From: Aneurinibacillus danicus
Lineage (GTDB): Bacteria; Bacillota; Bacilli; Aneurinibacillales; Aneurinibacillaceae
Assembly (NCBI RefSeq): GCF_007991215.1
Contig: NZ_BJXX01000013.1
Span: 80,043 to 144,042 of the forward strand
Length of the DNA stretch: 64,000 bases
Direction: 5' to 3'
The notes below the pieces were generated by a model. The model saw nothing but the letters and a program-made list of their open reading frames with translations. It was not told the DNA's origin and made no database searches. Below, in pieces: positions 1 through 8,319 of this stretch. Numbering within the stretch: the first letter of the stretch is position 1; each line of letters opens with the position of its first letter. The position numbers were made by a program, and so were the translations under genes.

Positions 1-346
1 GAACCTGGACAACAGATGATAACAGCCTCACTGCCTCATCTTTGGGAAGAAGCATACGGAAAAAGCTTTCCCCGCAGTGAGACAGCCGCCATCGCATACC
101 GTCAAATATAATATGGCCTGGCACAGAAAGATCAAAATCGGCCGCTGTACCGCAAATAAGCGCTTCTTCTTCCTCTGCCTCCGGTTCGTCCGGCAGAATG
201 GCCGCTTTCACTAAAGGCAGCAAGCGAGGATGCACTTCACGCAGCGCGGTTAATACAGGAGCCAATTCTGATTCTTTGTAAGCAATCCGTTCTTCGTGTA
301 ACACCCAACCATGTTCGGTTTGCCGTACCGGTGTCAGCCACAACAT
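1..346 (-). CDS. hypothetical protein, C-terminus outside window
   Basis: This gene is cut by the window edge; the first 115 or so residues are visible. The ATG lies 5 bases beyond the stop of the ylaH-like gene, and a GGGTGA ribosome site overlaps that stop, so the two are probably co-transcribed. The protein is soluble-looking, starts MLWLTPVRQTEHGW and has an acidic run (EPEAEEEE) near residue 53. No signal peptide, membrane segment or catalytic motif is visible. I do not recognise the family. Confidence 0.75.
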   Translation of the reverse strand, partial: MLWLTPVRQTEHGWVLHEERIAYKESELAPVLTALREVHPRLLPLVKAAILPDEPEAEEEEALICGTAADFDLSVPGHIIFDGMRWRLSHCGESFFRMLLPKDEAVRLLSSVVQV

Positions 347-350
347 GCAC

Positions 351-605
351 TCACCCTTTCTGTTCTTTTTCGCGCATCGATTTGACATCTTTCCGTCGCA
401 GCCGGGCAAATAGCAGAACGACGACGGCCACACAAAGTGCCGGGATCATCGGCAAACCCATCGCATTCAAAATCGCCAGCGGAAAAGTCCCCACTAAAAG
501 CAGTACGTACGCCGCCGCTTTCTTAAAAACAGGCAGCTTCTGCGCAAATCCGAGTTCGTATGTCGCCGCCGTTAATAAAAAAATCAGAATAAATTCTATA
601 TACAT
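351..605 (-). CDS. ylaH: YlaH-like small membrane protein
   Basis: An 84-residue protein with two or three hydrophobic segments and a basic, charged C-terminal tail (RLRRKDVKSMREKEQKG). The central pattern LGFAQKLPVFKKAAAYV resembles, from memory, the YlaH-like family of Bacillus, in which an LGFA-KLP motif links two membrane helices. The function of that family is unknown. The ATG is preceded by GGGAG at suitable distance. It probably forms an operon with the partial gene that follows it 5 bases on. Confidence 0.75.
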   Translation of the reverse strand: MYIEFILIFLLTAATYELGFAQKLPVFKKAAAYVLLLVGTFPLAILNAMGLPMIPALCVAVVVLLFARLRRKDVKSMREKEQKG

Positions 606-723
606 CGCATATCTCCCATAACGTAGTGTAGATATGTTTCATCTTACCCCATATTCCCAGAAAAAAACAACTGTAGAAATAGCCAGGATACAGAAACAAG
701 AGAGTAGAGGTACGATTTAAAGA

Positions 724-801
724 GGAAAAAGGCGAACGCCTTTTTCTTCCCCGGATCTCATTTCCTCTTTCCCTCCTTCTTTTCTCACGATTTTCACAGA
801 A
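724..801 (+). repeat. interspersed repeat R1, copy A
   Basis: First of six copies of a purine/pyrimidine-skewed intergenic repeat. It has a hairpin AAAAAGGCG-AA-CGCCTTTTT at 726-745, the shared word CTTCCCCGGATCTCATTTCC, then a pyrimidine tract ending in CACGATTTTCACAG. It directly abuts the T-run of the speD terminator on the minus strand. Confidence 0.85.
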
Positions 802-829
802 AAAAAGAGAGGCGCTTAGCCTCTCTTTC
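800..829 (-). terminator. rho-independent terminator of speD
   Basis: On the minus strand GAGAGGC-TAAGC-GCCTCTC is followed by seven T residues, 13 bases after the speD stop. The T-run merges into repeat copy A. Confidence 0.85.
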
Positions 830-841
830 CGCTTAATTTTA

Positions 842-1243
842 TTACGCGTGAACATAATTGCGATTTACTTCCGGTGTAGCGACTTCCATCTCGCCTACAC
901 CGCGAATCAGTTTCTTCGCATAGTATTTTTCCGGTTGCAAAACGGAAACCATGTAATCAATGGCAATCTGCGGATCCACCGTCTCACCGCATGTGTAGCA
1001 GTCAAGGGCAGCAAAACCTCGCTCAGGATACGTGTGAATGGAGATATGGCTTTCTGAAAGCATAACCAATACGGTAGCGCCTTGTGGCTCAAATTGCTTT
1101 GCTTGCACGGACAGAACGGTTGCGCCGCACGCTTCTGCCGCTTCCACCATATGATTCTTCAGAAAATCCGCGTTGTTTAAAAGCCCGAAGTCGACTCCCC
1201 AAACATCAATTGCCACATGTCTGCCGAAAGTTGAGTATTCCAT
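842..1243 (-). CDS. speD: S-adenosylmethionine decarboxylase proenzyme
   Basis: Makes decarboxylated S-adenosylmethionine, the aminopropyl donor for spermidine synthesis. The 133-residue protein fits the short bacterial class. The self-cleavage site is visible as ESHISIHTYPE (serine near residue 64, which becomes the pyruvoyl group), with the downstream catalytic cysteine in the LDCYTCGE stretch. The ATG at 1243 follows a strong GGGGGAG site and gives the usual MEYSTFGRH start; reading further upstream is open but lacks a better start. It is the second polyamine gene in the window, with speA at 21 kb. A structured leader precedes it. Confidence 0.95.
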   Translation of the reverse strand: MEYSTFGRHVAIDVWGVDFGLLNNADFLKNHMVEAAEACGATVLSVQAKQFEPQGATVLVMLSESHISIHTYPERGFAALDCYTCGETVDPQIAIDYMVSVLQPEKYYAKKLIRGVGEMEVATPEVNRNYVHA

Positions 1244-1390
1244 CTTCCAGCTCCCCCTTCCTAGGATGAGTAGTGTAAACATCGCTAGGACCTACGTCAT
1301 TCACCACGGGGGCGAGTGAGGGATGAACATTCCCACCCTTTAAGTGAATCCTGGTTCCTAATCTAAGATAAACTTTACTTAACGAGAAAT
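1244..1390 (-). promoter_or_regulatory. structured speD leader, candidate RNA switch
   Basis: The speD leader folds into two competing arrangements. A 10-bp stem (1259-1268 with 1280-1290, one bulged base) ends right at the ribosome binding site. An alternative stem pairs 1287-1292 (AGGACC) with 1353-1359 (GGTTCCT), continued by 1299-1304 (ATTCAC) with 1344-1349 (GTGAAT). The two share bases 1287-1290, so they exclude each other. I do not recognise a known riboswitch class. The pairing is seen in sequence; the regulatory role is inference. Confidence 0.4.
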
Positions 1391-1427
1391 AAAATAACAC
1401 GAATGTGACCAACATGCAATACTTTTT

Positions 1428-1946
1428 TTATTCGGGATTTACGTTATTTTTTACCGCCATAGCAAGCGCTTGCCGTTCTTCTTCCGATAGCGCGTACAAT
1501 GAAGATCCCTTTTCTACCGGTTTGGCGTATACACGGGATTCGTGGCGACCGTAAATGCTCGTCATTACCATCCCATCTTGATTGTCATCCACCAGCGCAA
1601 GCGAGAAACTCAAATCACTGCCCTCGTTCTCAAAGGCGGAGAAACGAATGATGCCGAGTCGTCCTTTCTGCTCCCTCACCTTTGTATGCATGATTTCCGT
1701 CAAGCGTTCCACTTCCTGCTGGGATGCTTCAAGAGCTTCCATCCGATCGAACAGCTTCTCCAGCATTTGTTCCAGGTTATCTTTCGATGTTCCCTGCGCC
1801 ATCCGTCTAAATCGCTTCTTTAGTCGACCGAATTTCACGCTAAGGATAATGTTCCAAATAAACAGCACAAGGAACAGAATCAGAAGAAGACCGAAGATGC
1901 CGGCGACGATTTCTTTCGTGAACCATACCTCCAAGGTTGTACCCAT
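1428..1946 (-). CDS. DUF4446 family membrane protein
   Basis: A 172-residue protein with one membrane helix at residues 12-36, a basic stretch (KFGRLKKRFRRM), a coiled-coil region at about 50-95, and a C-terminal globular domain. The domain contains GIIRFSAFENEGSDLSFSLA, DDNQDGMVMTSIYGR and ESRVYAKPVEKG, which match my memory of the DUF4446 family found in many Firmicutes. Its function is unknown. The predicted ATG has AAAGG directly against it, so the exact start is less certain. It stands alone, without an obvious terminator. Confidence 0.8.
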   Translation of the reverse strand: MGTTLEVWFTKEIVAGIFGLLLILFLVLFIWNIILSVKFGRLKKRFRRMAQGTSKDNLEQMLEKLFDRMEALEASQQEVERLTEIMHTKVREQKGRLGIIRFSAFENEGSDLSFSLALVDDNQDGMVMTSIYGRHESRVYAKPVEKGSSLYALSEEERQALAMAVKNNVNPE

Positions 1947-2047
1947 CCTTTCACTGCAATAAATCCATAACGAATTTATTTTATCTCAGGAAAACCCTCA
2001 TGACCATAACGATGTTACGCTTTTTTGCAATTGGTTCTACTTTAACC

Positions 2048-2081
2048 AACAAAAAAACGCCGACACAATAGTGTCAGCGGT
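2048..2081 (-). terminator. terminator overlapping stop codon of the M20 hydrolase
   Basis: On the minus strand CGCTGACAC-TATT-GTGTCGGCG is followed by seven T residues. The TGA stop of the upstream gene lies inside the 5' arm. Confidence 0.85.
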
Positions 2082-3330
2082 CAAGCATAACGCCGGAAAC
2101 GGCCATTCTTAACGCGGTTTTATACAGCAGCTCCACTCCGAGGGTAATATCTTCATAAGTGGAGAATTCTTTCGGATTGTGGCTTATGCCTTCCTTACAG
2201 CGCACGAAAATCATACCGTAGTCACATACATAGGACATGGCCAGCGCGTCGTGAAACGGACCGCTCATTAACTCCGGTGCGTCAACCCCTATTTCTCTGC
2301 ATGCCGCACGCATTATCTCCATTATCGATTCGGCGCAGTAACGAGGCTCGCTATTGGTATCCTCCTGAATCGTATAAGCTAAATCGTGTTCGCGGGCGAT
2401 TTCTTCAATTGCCTGCCTTAATTCAGCCTCATAACGGTCACGACGCTCGATGTTAATGTCCCGCAAATCAACCGTAAAAACAACCCGTTCCGGAATTATG
2501 TTGCGTGAATCCGGAAATACCTGAAGGCTTCCTACAGTTCCAACCGTCGGGTTCTCGGGATCACGGGATGCGATTTCATGTAAGCGGGTAATCACTTTGG
2601 CGGCGCCGACCAGCGCATCCCGGCGCATCGGCATCGGGACCGATCCCGCATGTCCCGCGAACCCCACCATTTCCACCGTAAGCCACAGCGGCCCGGAAAT
2701 TCCGGTTACAATGCCAATAGGGGAATCGAGCGCTTCCAGTACCGGCCCCTGTTCAATGTGCAATTCCAGATATGCGCCGATTTTGCCCGCTGGATATTCC
2801 GATTCATGAAAGCGGGAGGGATCGCAGCCAAATTCCATAAGAGCTTGCCTTCTTGTCACCCCGTTTTTATCTTTGCGCTCTAATTCTCCCGGCTCCAGCT
2901 TGCCAAGAATTCCCCGAACACCGAACAGCCCTTTGTTGAAGCGGCACCCTTCTTCATCACAAAATGCCACTACTTCAATCGGAACATCGGGAATCATTCC
3001 ATTTTCAACCATCGTCTGCACCACTTCAATGCCGCCCAGCACTCCGATTACTCCATCAAACCGCCCTCCATACGGTTGAGAGTCAATATGTGAACCGATC
3101 ATAAGGACAGGGGCGGTAGGATTTTTCCCTTCCAGCCGTCCGATGAGATTTCCAAAATGATCAACATGTGCGGTCATCCCGGCTTCGATCATCCATTGCT
3201 TTACGGCTTCCACAGCTTGTTTGTCTTCTTTGGATAGCGCAAGCCGGCAAACCCCCGTTTCTTCGATCCGGCCAATTTTCGCCAGCTCGCTAATCCGTTT
3301 CTCCAATCGTTCGCTGCATATATTTATCAA
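2074..3330 (-). CDS. M20-family N-carbamoyl-amino acid hydrolase (beta-ureidopropionase or allantoate amidohydrolase type)
   Basis: A Zn-dependent amidase of the AllC/HyuC/AmaB group that removes the carbamoyl group from N-carbamoyl amino acids. Metal-ligand motifs appear in order: GSHIDS, GGRFDGVIGVLGG, FCDEEGCRF, HIEQGPVLE and GPFHDALAM. Within this cluster the likely substrate is N-carbamoyl-beta-alanine, releasing beta-alanine, CO2 and ammonia. I prefer the TTG at 3330, preceded by GCGGGG, because it gives the family-like INICSERLEKRI start. A TTG at 3369, next to the aminotransferase stop, adds 13 residues but has no ribosome site. It is the last gene of the three-gene minus-strand series beginning with mmsA. 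Confidence 0.88.
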   Translation of the reverse strand: MINICSERLEKRISELAKIGRIEETGVCRLALSKEDKQAVEAVKQWMIEAGMTAHVDHFGNLIGRLEGKNPTAPVLMIGSHIDSQPYGGRFDGVIGVLGGIEVVQTMVENGMIPDVPIEVVAFCDEEGCRFNKGLFGVRGILGKLEPGELERKDKNGVTRRQALMEFGCDPSRFHESEYPAGKIGAYLELHIEQGPVLEALDSPIGIVTGISGPLWLTVEMVGFAGHAGSVPMPMRRDALVGAAKVITRLHEIASRDPENPTVGTVGSLQVFPDSRNIIPERVVFTVDLRDINIERRDRYEAELRQAIEEIAREHDLAYTIQEDTNSEPRYCAESIMEIMRAACREIGVDAPELMSGPFHDALAMSYVCDYGMIFVRCKEGISHNPKEFSTYEDITLGVELLYKTALRMAVSGVMLDR

Positions 3331-3370
3331 TTCTTTTCCCCGCTTCCCTATATTGATTGCCTGAAACAAC

Positions 3371-4765
3371 CTATACGGTGCTGCTTTTTATCAACAGCGT
3401 CGCAAACGCCTCTTTCAAAGTTGCCACAATGAAATCCAATTCCTTATCCGTTGTTACGAAAGGCGGCGATAAAGTCAGAACATTTTCATATTGCGGTACG
3501 GTATCACTGTTCTTTCCGATCATCAACCCTCTTTTTTTGCATTCGGCCAGCACCTGCGCGACTTTTGCGGGCGCAGCCGGCTGTTTTGTCTGTTTGCTCT
3601 CGACCATTTCGATGCCGGCCATGAATCCGAAAGTACGAATATCGCCCACATTGGGGCATTCCAGCAGCGCATTTAACTTATGCTCCAATTGCATTCCTAA
3701 ATACTCCGCGCGCTCTACCAGTTTTTCTTCTTCAATAATCTCGATGTTTTTCAATGCTACAGCACAGGAAACCGGATTTCCGCCGAAGGTATTCACATGG
3801 CGGAAGTGATTGTCTTTCCCCTGTTCCTTAAAGCTTTCATACAATCCGGCCCGAACAGCCGTGGCAGAAAGCGGTGAGTAGGCGCTAGTAATTCCCTTGG
3901 CCATCGTGACGATATCCGGCTCCACGCCGTAATTTTGGTGGCCGAACCTTTTTCCGGAGCGGCCGAATCCGCAAATGACTTCATCAACAATCAATAGTAC
4001 ACCGTATTTGTCGCAAATCTCCCGCACCTTGGATAAATACTCCGGCGGCGGTACAATCACGCCTCCTCCAGTAATCACGGGTTCGAGAATAACTCCGGCT
4101 ATCGTTTCCGCCCCTTCCCAGTTGATGACGTCTTCGTAGATTCGCGCGCAATCGATGCTGCATTCTCCGTACGCTTTGCCGAACGGACAGCGGTAGCAAT
4201 ACGGTGGAGGTACATGCTGAAATCCTGTTCCGAGCGGCTCATATTTAATTTTACGGTTCGCCTGTCCTGTAGCTCCGAGCGCACCCATGGAATTTCCGTG
4301 ATAGGCCCGATGTCGGGAGATGAATTTGTGCCTCGTCGGTTCTCCGTTTTGATTATGGTACTGGCGGGCGATTTTAAAGGCGACTTCATTAGCGTCAGAC
4401 CCGGAATTTGAGAAGAAAATGCGGTAATCTCCCCCAAGCCATTCAACGATTTTATCGGCCAACCGGATAGCGGGAACATGACTTTGGTTCAGCGGGAAAA
4501 ATGCGAGCGTCTTCATCTGCTCTGCAGCCGCTTCTGCAATTTCCTCCCTTCCGTGTCCTACATTTACGCACCATAGACCGGACATGCCATCCAGGAAACG
4601 GTTTCCGTCAATATCGGTAATCCAACTTCCTTCTCCCGCCACCGCGATAACCGGATTTGGATTGTGGGGGGAGATATGATGCCACAACCTTTCCCGGTCC
4701 TTTTCCAGCAGTTCTTCTTTATTCCATGTTCCGGCTGCAGGTACGGAGTTCTGCTCTTTATCCAT
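3371..4765 (-). CDS. class III aminotransferase, probable beta-alanine/omega-amino acid--pyruvate transaminase
   Basis: A 464-residue PLP enzyme. The N-terminus DIDGNRFLDGMSGLWCVNVGHG and the PLP-binding lysine in TMAKGITSAYSPLSA are typical of the omega-amino acid:pyruvate aminotransferase branch. DEVICGFGRSG supplies the cofactor-binding aspartate. In this cluster it would convert beta-alanine (or beta-aminoisobutyrate from thymine) to malonate or methylmalonate semialdehyde, the substrate of the neighbouring dehydrogenase. It sits 29 bases after mmsA and directly abuts the M20 hydrolase, so the three are probably one transcript. Substrate choice is inferred from context. Confidence 0.9.
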   Translation of the reverse strand: MDKEQNSVPAAGTWNKEELLEKDRERLWHHISPHNPNPVIAVAGEGSWITDIDGNRFLDGMSGLWCVNVGHGREEIAEAAAEQMKTLAFFPLNQSHVPAIRLADKIVEWLGGDYRIFFSNSGSDANEVAFKIARQYHNQNGEPTRHKFISRHRAYHGNSMGALGATGQANRKIKYEPLGTGFQHVPPPYCYRCPFGKAYGECSIDCARIYEDVINWEGAETIAGVILEPVITGGGVIVPPPEYLSKVREICDKYGVLLIVDEVICGFGRSGKRFGHQNYGVEPDIVTMAKGITSAYSPLSATAVRAGLYESFKEQGKDNHFRHVNTFGGNPVSCAVALKNIEIIEEEKLVERAEYLGMQLEHKLNALLECPNVGDIRTFGFMAGIEMVESKQTKQPAAPAKVAQVLAECKKRGLMIGKNSDTVPQYENVLTLSPPFVTTDKELDFIVATLKEAFATLLIKSSTV

Positions 4766-4794
4766 ATTGCTCCTTCCTTTCTTTAGTCTATCGT

Positions 4795-6306
4795 TTATTT
4801 TACAAAGTCCCGTTTCTGGCCGATTGAGTTTTCATCCCCTTTATACCAGCGTGTTGTCACTACTTTTTTCTTGGTATAGAATTCCACCCCGTCTTTTCCA
4901 TTCGCATGCAAATCGCCGTAGAAAGAATCTTTCCATCCGGAGAACGGAAAAAAACTCATCGGGGCCGGTAAGCCGATGTTGACTCCGACCATACCCGCTT
5001 CCACTCGTTGTACAAAATCCCTTGCGTATACACCGCTGTTCGTATAGACGCAGGCCCCGTTGCCAAAACGGGATTTGCTTATCGTTTCTATGCCTTCATC
5101 GAAGCTTTGAACCCGCACCATGCTAAGAACCGGGGCGAAAATTTCATCCTTAATAATGCTCATATCCGGATGGGCATAATCGAACACGGTCGGTCCAAGA
5201 AAATAGCCTTTGCCAATTCTTGCCCCTTCCTCCCTGCCATCCCGGATAAGTTTAGCTCCGCTCTCTTCTCCTTGTTGAATGTAGCTGTGCGCTCGCTCCA
5301 ATTGGCTTTGGCGAATGACCGGTCCCATCTCATTCCTGCGGTCTTCTCCCGGCCCCATAACCAGCCTGTCGGAATACTGAACGATTTTCTTCGCCAGTTT
5401 ATCGGCGATCGCTTCATGGGCCACCACCACACTCGCGGCCAGGCAGCGTTCGCCCGCACAGCCGAATGCCGAATTTACCAGAATTTCCGCTGTCTTGTCC
5501 AAATCTGCGTCCGGCATAACCAAATGGTGATTTTTTGCGCCTGCCAGTGCCTGTACGCGCTTGCCGTGCTTCGAAGCCGTTTTGTAGATATATTCCGCCA
5601 CTGGCTGGGAGCCGATAAAAGAAACCGCCTTGACGTCCGTGTGTTCCAGCAGACCGTTCACCGCATCATGCGCGCCATGCACAATATTGATAACACCATC
5701 CGGCACGCCTGCTTTTTGCGCCAGCTCCACGATACGCACGGCACTCAACGGCGTTTTCTCCGATGGTTTTAAAACAAACGTATTGCCGCAGGCAATTGCC
5801 AGCGGAAACATCCACAGCGGAAGCATTCCCGGAAAATTGAACGGGGTAATGCCCGCTACTACGCCAAGCGGAAAACGCACCATCTGCGTATCGATGCCCC
5901 GGGACACGTTCAAAAGATTGTCTCCCATCATCAGCGTCGGAAGACCGCAGACAAATTCAACCGACTCAAAACCGCGAAGCAATTCCGCATACGCCTCATG
6001 GTACGTTTTTCCGTTTTCTTTTGTAATTAGCTCGGCTAATTCTTCTTGATGTTCCAGCAAAAGGGCATGAAGCTTAAACATCAGCTTGCTGCGCTCGGTA
6101 ATGGGGGTCTCTCTCCATCCCTCAAATGCGGCTTTAGCAGCCGCCACCGCCTGTGCAACATCCTCACGCGAAGAAAGCGGAGTTTTGGCAATGGTTTCGT
6201 CAGTAGCAGGATTGATTACTTCTTCAAATCGATCGGTTCGGGCATCAACCCAGCTCCCGTTTATAAAATTTTTAAGTAAGAAGGTTTCTACCTGCTGTGT
6301 ACTCAT
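4795..6306 (-). CDS. mmsA: CoA-acylating (methyl)malonate-semialdehyde dehydrogenase
   Basis: An aldehyde dehydrogenase of the MmsA/IolA type (503 residues) that oxidises malonate or methylmalonate semialdehyde to acetyl- or propionyl-CoA. Visible features are PFNFPGMLPLWMFPLA in the NAD-binding domain, IGSQPVAEYIY, and the catalytic cysteine in FGCAGERCLAAS. LAGAKNHHLVMPDAD stands where ordinary aldehyde dehydrogenases carry the ELGGK-type glutamate, as expected for the CoA-dependent group. The ATG at 6306 is 10-11 bases after AAGGAG; the upstream GTG is too close to that site. It is the first gene of the series and divergent from pucR. Confidence 0.92.
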   Translation of the reverse strand: MSTQQVETFLLKNFINGSWVDARTDRFEEVINPATDETIAKTPLSSREDVAQAVAAAKAAFEGWRETPITERSKLMFKLHALLLEHQEELAELITKENGKTYHEAYAELLRGFESVEFVCGLPTLMMGDNLLNVSRGIDTQMVRFPLGVVAGITPFNFPGMLPLWMFPLAIACGNTFVLKPSEKTPLSAVRIVELAQKAGVPDGVINIVHGAHDAVNGLLEHTDVKAVSFIGSQPVAEYIYKTASKHGKRVQALAGAKNHHLVMPDADLDKTAEILVNSAFGCAGERCLAASVVVAHEAIADKLAKKIVQYSDRLVMGPGEDRRNEMGPVIRQSQLERAHSYIQQGEESGAKLIRDGREEGARIGKGYFLGPTVFDYAHPDMSIIKDEIFAPVLSMVRVQSFDEGIETISKSRFGNGACVYTNSGVYARDFVQRVEAGMVGVNIGLPAPMSFFPFSGWKDSFYGDLHANGKDGVEFYTKKKVVTTRWYKGDENSIGQKRDFVK

Positions 6307-6368
6307 TTTTGTTTTCACTCCTTTTTTTATTGCTATATTTAATATTAATGATAATTCAGAAAATTTTC

Positions 6369-6415
6369 ATTATACACTTTGTCTGATAATATACAGAGTA
6401 GTTATACAAAGTGTA
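6369..6415. promoter_or_regulatory. palindromic operator over the pucR promoter
   Basis: TACACTTTGT (6373-6382) and ACAAAGTGTA (6406-6415) form a perfect 10-bp inverted repeat with a 23-base spacer. A plus-strand promoter fits inside: TTGTCT at 6380-6385, 17 bases, TATACA at 6403-6408, so each arm overlaps one promoter element. A TATAAT on the minus strand (6374-6369) overlaps the left arm and may serve mmsA. The positions suggest autorepression, most simply by PucR itself; that part is inference. Confidence 0.6.
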
Positions 6416-6445
6416 AAATCAATCCGGGGAAAGGAGCGGAAAGTG

Positions 6446-8086
6446 ATGATTAGCATCGCGGAAGTGCTAAAGCGCCCACTGTTCAGACATGCTAAAGTTG
6501 TTGCCGGGCAAAACGGCACAATACGTAACATAGGCTGGGTGCACATTGTCGATATCAAAAATGCCGGCCTATATATTAATAAGGATGACTTAATCTTATC
6601 TACAGGTCTCGGGCTTGTTGGAACGAATGAAAAAGAACGGGAAGAATACCTAAAAGAATTAATCCAGCACGGAGTTGCCGGACTGTGTATCGAACTCGGC
6701 GACTACTTTTCGCAGCTTCCGCCGGACATGCTGACGATTGCAAACCAGCACGACTTTCCTCTTATCGTCTTTACTAAGCGCATCCGTTTTGTCGAGATTA
6801 CCCAGGAGATTCATTCCCTTCTGGTAAACCATCAACTGGAAACCCTTCGGAATCTTACCGCCTTCTCACAGGAGCTGCAGCGGCTCACAGTGCAGGTGGC
6901 GGGCATAAGGCCCATTCTTGCCGCTCTGCACAGGCATACTTCGCATCAGGTTGTCTATTACTCCCCCTCCGGTGAAAGTTTATTTGCGCCAATCAGCAGT
7001 CCGTCGGAAGCTGAGGATATTGTTACCTTATACCGGGAAGCGTTGGCCAAGGCCCCCCTTTCTTCGCGTCAGGCGGGCGTGCTGCAATTGAATGCGCATC
7101 GTTTCATCCTTTCCCAGCCCGTCACCTTCCTGGGACAAACCGTTTCCTATATCGGTCTATTAATCAGCGGAAAGAAAGTCTCCGAATCATTATTGATGTC
7201 TCTTGACTATACGGTAAAATCTGTAACAAATTTCTTGCTGCGCCGTCTGTTTTTGGAAGAAAAAAGACAGGAAGGACAAAAACGATTTCTTATCAATCTT
7301 CTGCAGGGCACGATTAGCGACGAAGAACAAGCGCAGGAGCAAATCGGCATACCCGTTTCTCCTGCCGGTTCGCTTCTTTGTATGGCAGGCATCGCCAGCA
7401 TAAATCACGCCACGCTCCGCTATGAAGGGGAAAGCGTAGAATCGATATATCAGGATATCGTGTTACTCGTTCGCTCCCTTTTACGAAAACAGGAACTGCA
7501 AGCACTTCTCATGCTGGAAGAAAAAAAATTATATATGCTATGCCTGACGACGAAACCGCCCGGCAGGTACTCAATGAAAGAACGGGTAAAGGAGTTCATC
7601 GGACAGTTCGAACAGGCAATGCTGCATATGTTTGAAGGCGACGTACAGGCGGCAATCGGATTCGGTCAAGCAAAAGCACAAATAACAAAAGGAAAAGAAA
7701 GTTTTGAAGAAGCGAAAGAGGTACTTAAGATAAACCAAACAATTTCTGGCCATTATTTCTATGAAGACCTCGGCATGTACCAAATCGCTTCTAAAGTCAC
7801 AAGCAAGGTGTTCCTTCAAGATTTTATCACCAATCATATCGGAACACTGTTAGACTACGATAAAAGCAACAACGCTCAATTGTTCGAAACGCTGCGCGTT
7901 TATTTAAAGCACATGGGCTCCAAGCAATCGGCGGCGCAGGAGTTATTCATTCACCGGCAAACGCTATACCATCGTTTGGAAAAATGCCGGGAACTGCTGG
8001 GCGACGATTATTTAACACAGGAGAAACGCCTGTGTATTGAAACGGCCATACTATTCTATGACCTATTGAGAAAGAAAGACGGGTAG
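6446..8086 (+). CDS. PucR-family transcriptional regulator of pyrimidine/purine catabolism
   Basis: A 546-residue regulator with the PucR layout: an N-terminal ligand domain (MISIAEVLKRPLFRHAKVVAG, GWVHIVDI), a central GGDEF-like region, and a C-terminal helix-turn-helix (KSNNAQLFETLRVYLKH, SAAQELFIHRQTLYHRLEK). The ATG at 6446 is 9 bases after AAAGGAG and gives the family start; open sequence upstream runs antisense to mmsA. It is transcribed away from mmsA and just ahead of the base permease, so it probably controls this catabolic cluster. It may activate or repress. The ligand is unknown. Confidence 0.92.
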   Translation: MISIAEVLKRPLFRHAKVVAGQNGTIRNIGWVHIVDIKNAGLYINKDDLILSTGLGLVGTNEKEREEYLKELIQHGVAGLCIELGDYFSQLPPDMLTIANQHDFPLIVFTKRIRFVEITQEIHSLLVNHQLETLRNLTAFSQELQRLTVQVAGIRPILAALHRHTSHQVVYYSPSGESLFAPISSPSEAEDIVTLYREALAKAPLSSRQAGVLQLNAHRFILSQPVTFLGQTVSYIGLLISGKKVSESLLMSLDYTVKSVTNFLLRRLFLEEKRQEGQKRFLINLLQGTISDEEQAQEQIGIPVSPAGSLLCMAGIASINHATLRYEGESVESIYQDIVLLVRSLLRKQELQALLMLEEKKLYMLCLTTKPPGRYSMKERVKEFIGQFEQAMLHMFEGDVQAAIGFGQAKAQITKGKESFEEAKEVLKINQTISGHYFYEDLGMYQIASKVTSKVFLQDFITNHIGTLLDYDKSNNAQLFETLRVYLKHMGSKQSAAQELFIHRQTLYHRLEKCRELLGDDYLTQEKRLCIETAILFYDLLRKKDG

Positions 8087-8163
8087 ATTATCTCTCATTA
8101 TTTGTTTAAATTTTTAGAATATTTAGTTGACCACGCCTAACTGAATACTTATAATCGAACCTG

Positions 8164-8217
8164 AAGGATATATTTTTTAAGCAATAAAAAAATATATCCT
8201 TAATTTTTAATTGCTTT
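8164..8217 (+). terminator. AT-rich long palindrome after pucR, probable terminator or operator
   Basis: AAGGATATATTTTTT and its complement flank a short AAGCAAT loop (8164-8201), followed by TTAATTTTTAATTGCTTT. The AAGCAAT of the loop can also pair with ATTGCTT at 8210-8216. The stem is almost pure A/T, which is weak for a terminator, so a protein-binding site between pucR and the permease is also possible. Confidence 0.45.
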
Positions 8218-8223
8218 ATAAAT

Positions 8224-8319
8224 ATGAAAGGAGGAATCAACCATCCAAACACTCTATATCTTCTCCCCTATTTCCTTTTTGCCTTTCTTTATATATTCCG
8301 TAAAGGAGGAGAATCATGA
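8224..8319 (+). CDS. possible 31-residue membrane peptide upstream of the permease
   Basis: A short open frame MKGGINHPNTLYLL...RKGGES has a single hydrophobic segment (TLYLLPYFLFAFLYIF) and a basic end. Its TGA overlaps the permease ATG as ATGA, as in translationally coupled pairs. Against it, there is no clear ribosome site before the ATG; an AAAGGAGG occurs just inside the frame instead. Some bacterial symporters have tiny accessory membrane proteins, but I cannot assign this one. Confidence 0.3.
   Translation: MKGGINHPNTLYLLPYFLFAFLYIFRKGGES

Noticed and set aside
523..855. 110-codon frame over R1 copy A, with similar peptides (GRKRRSPFS) in other R1 copies
   Set aside because: The shared peptide follows from the shared repeat DNA; insertions and deletions between copies break the frame, so it is not coding.
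5008..5772. 254-codon plus-strand open frame opposite mmsA
   Set aside because: Lies wholly antisense to a confident aldehyde dehydrogenase, with no ribosome site or recognisable protein pattern.
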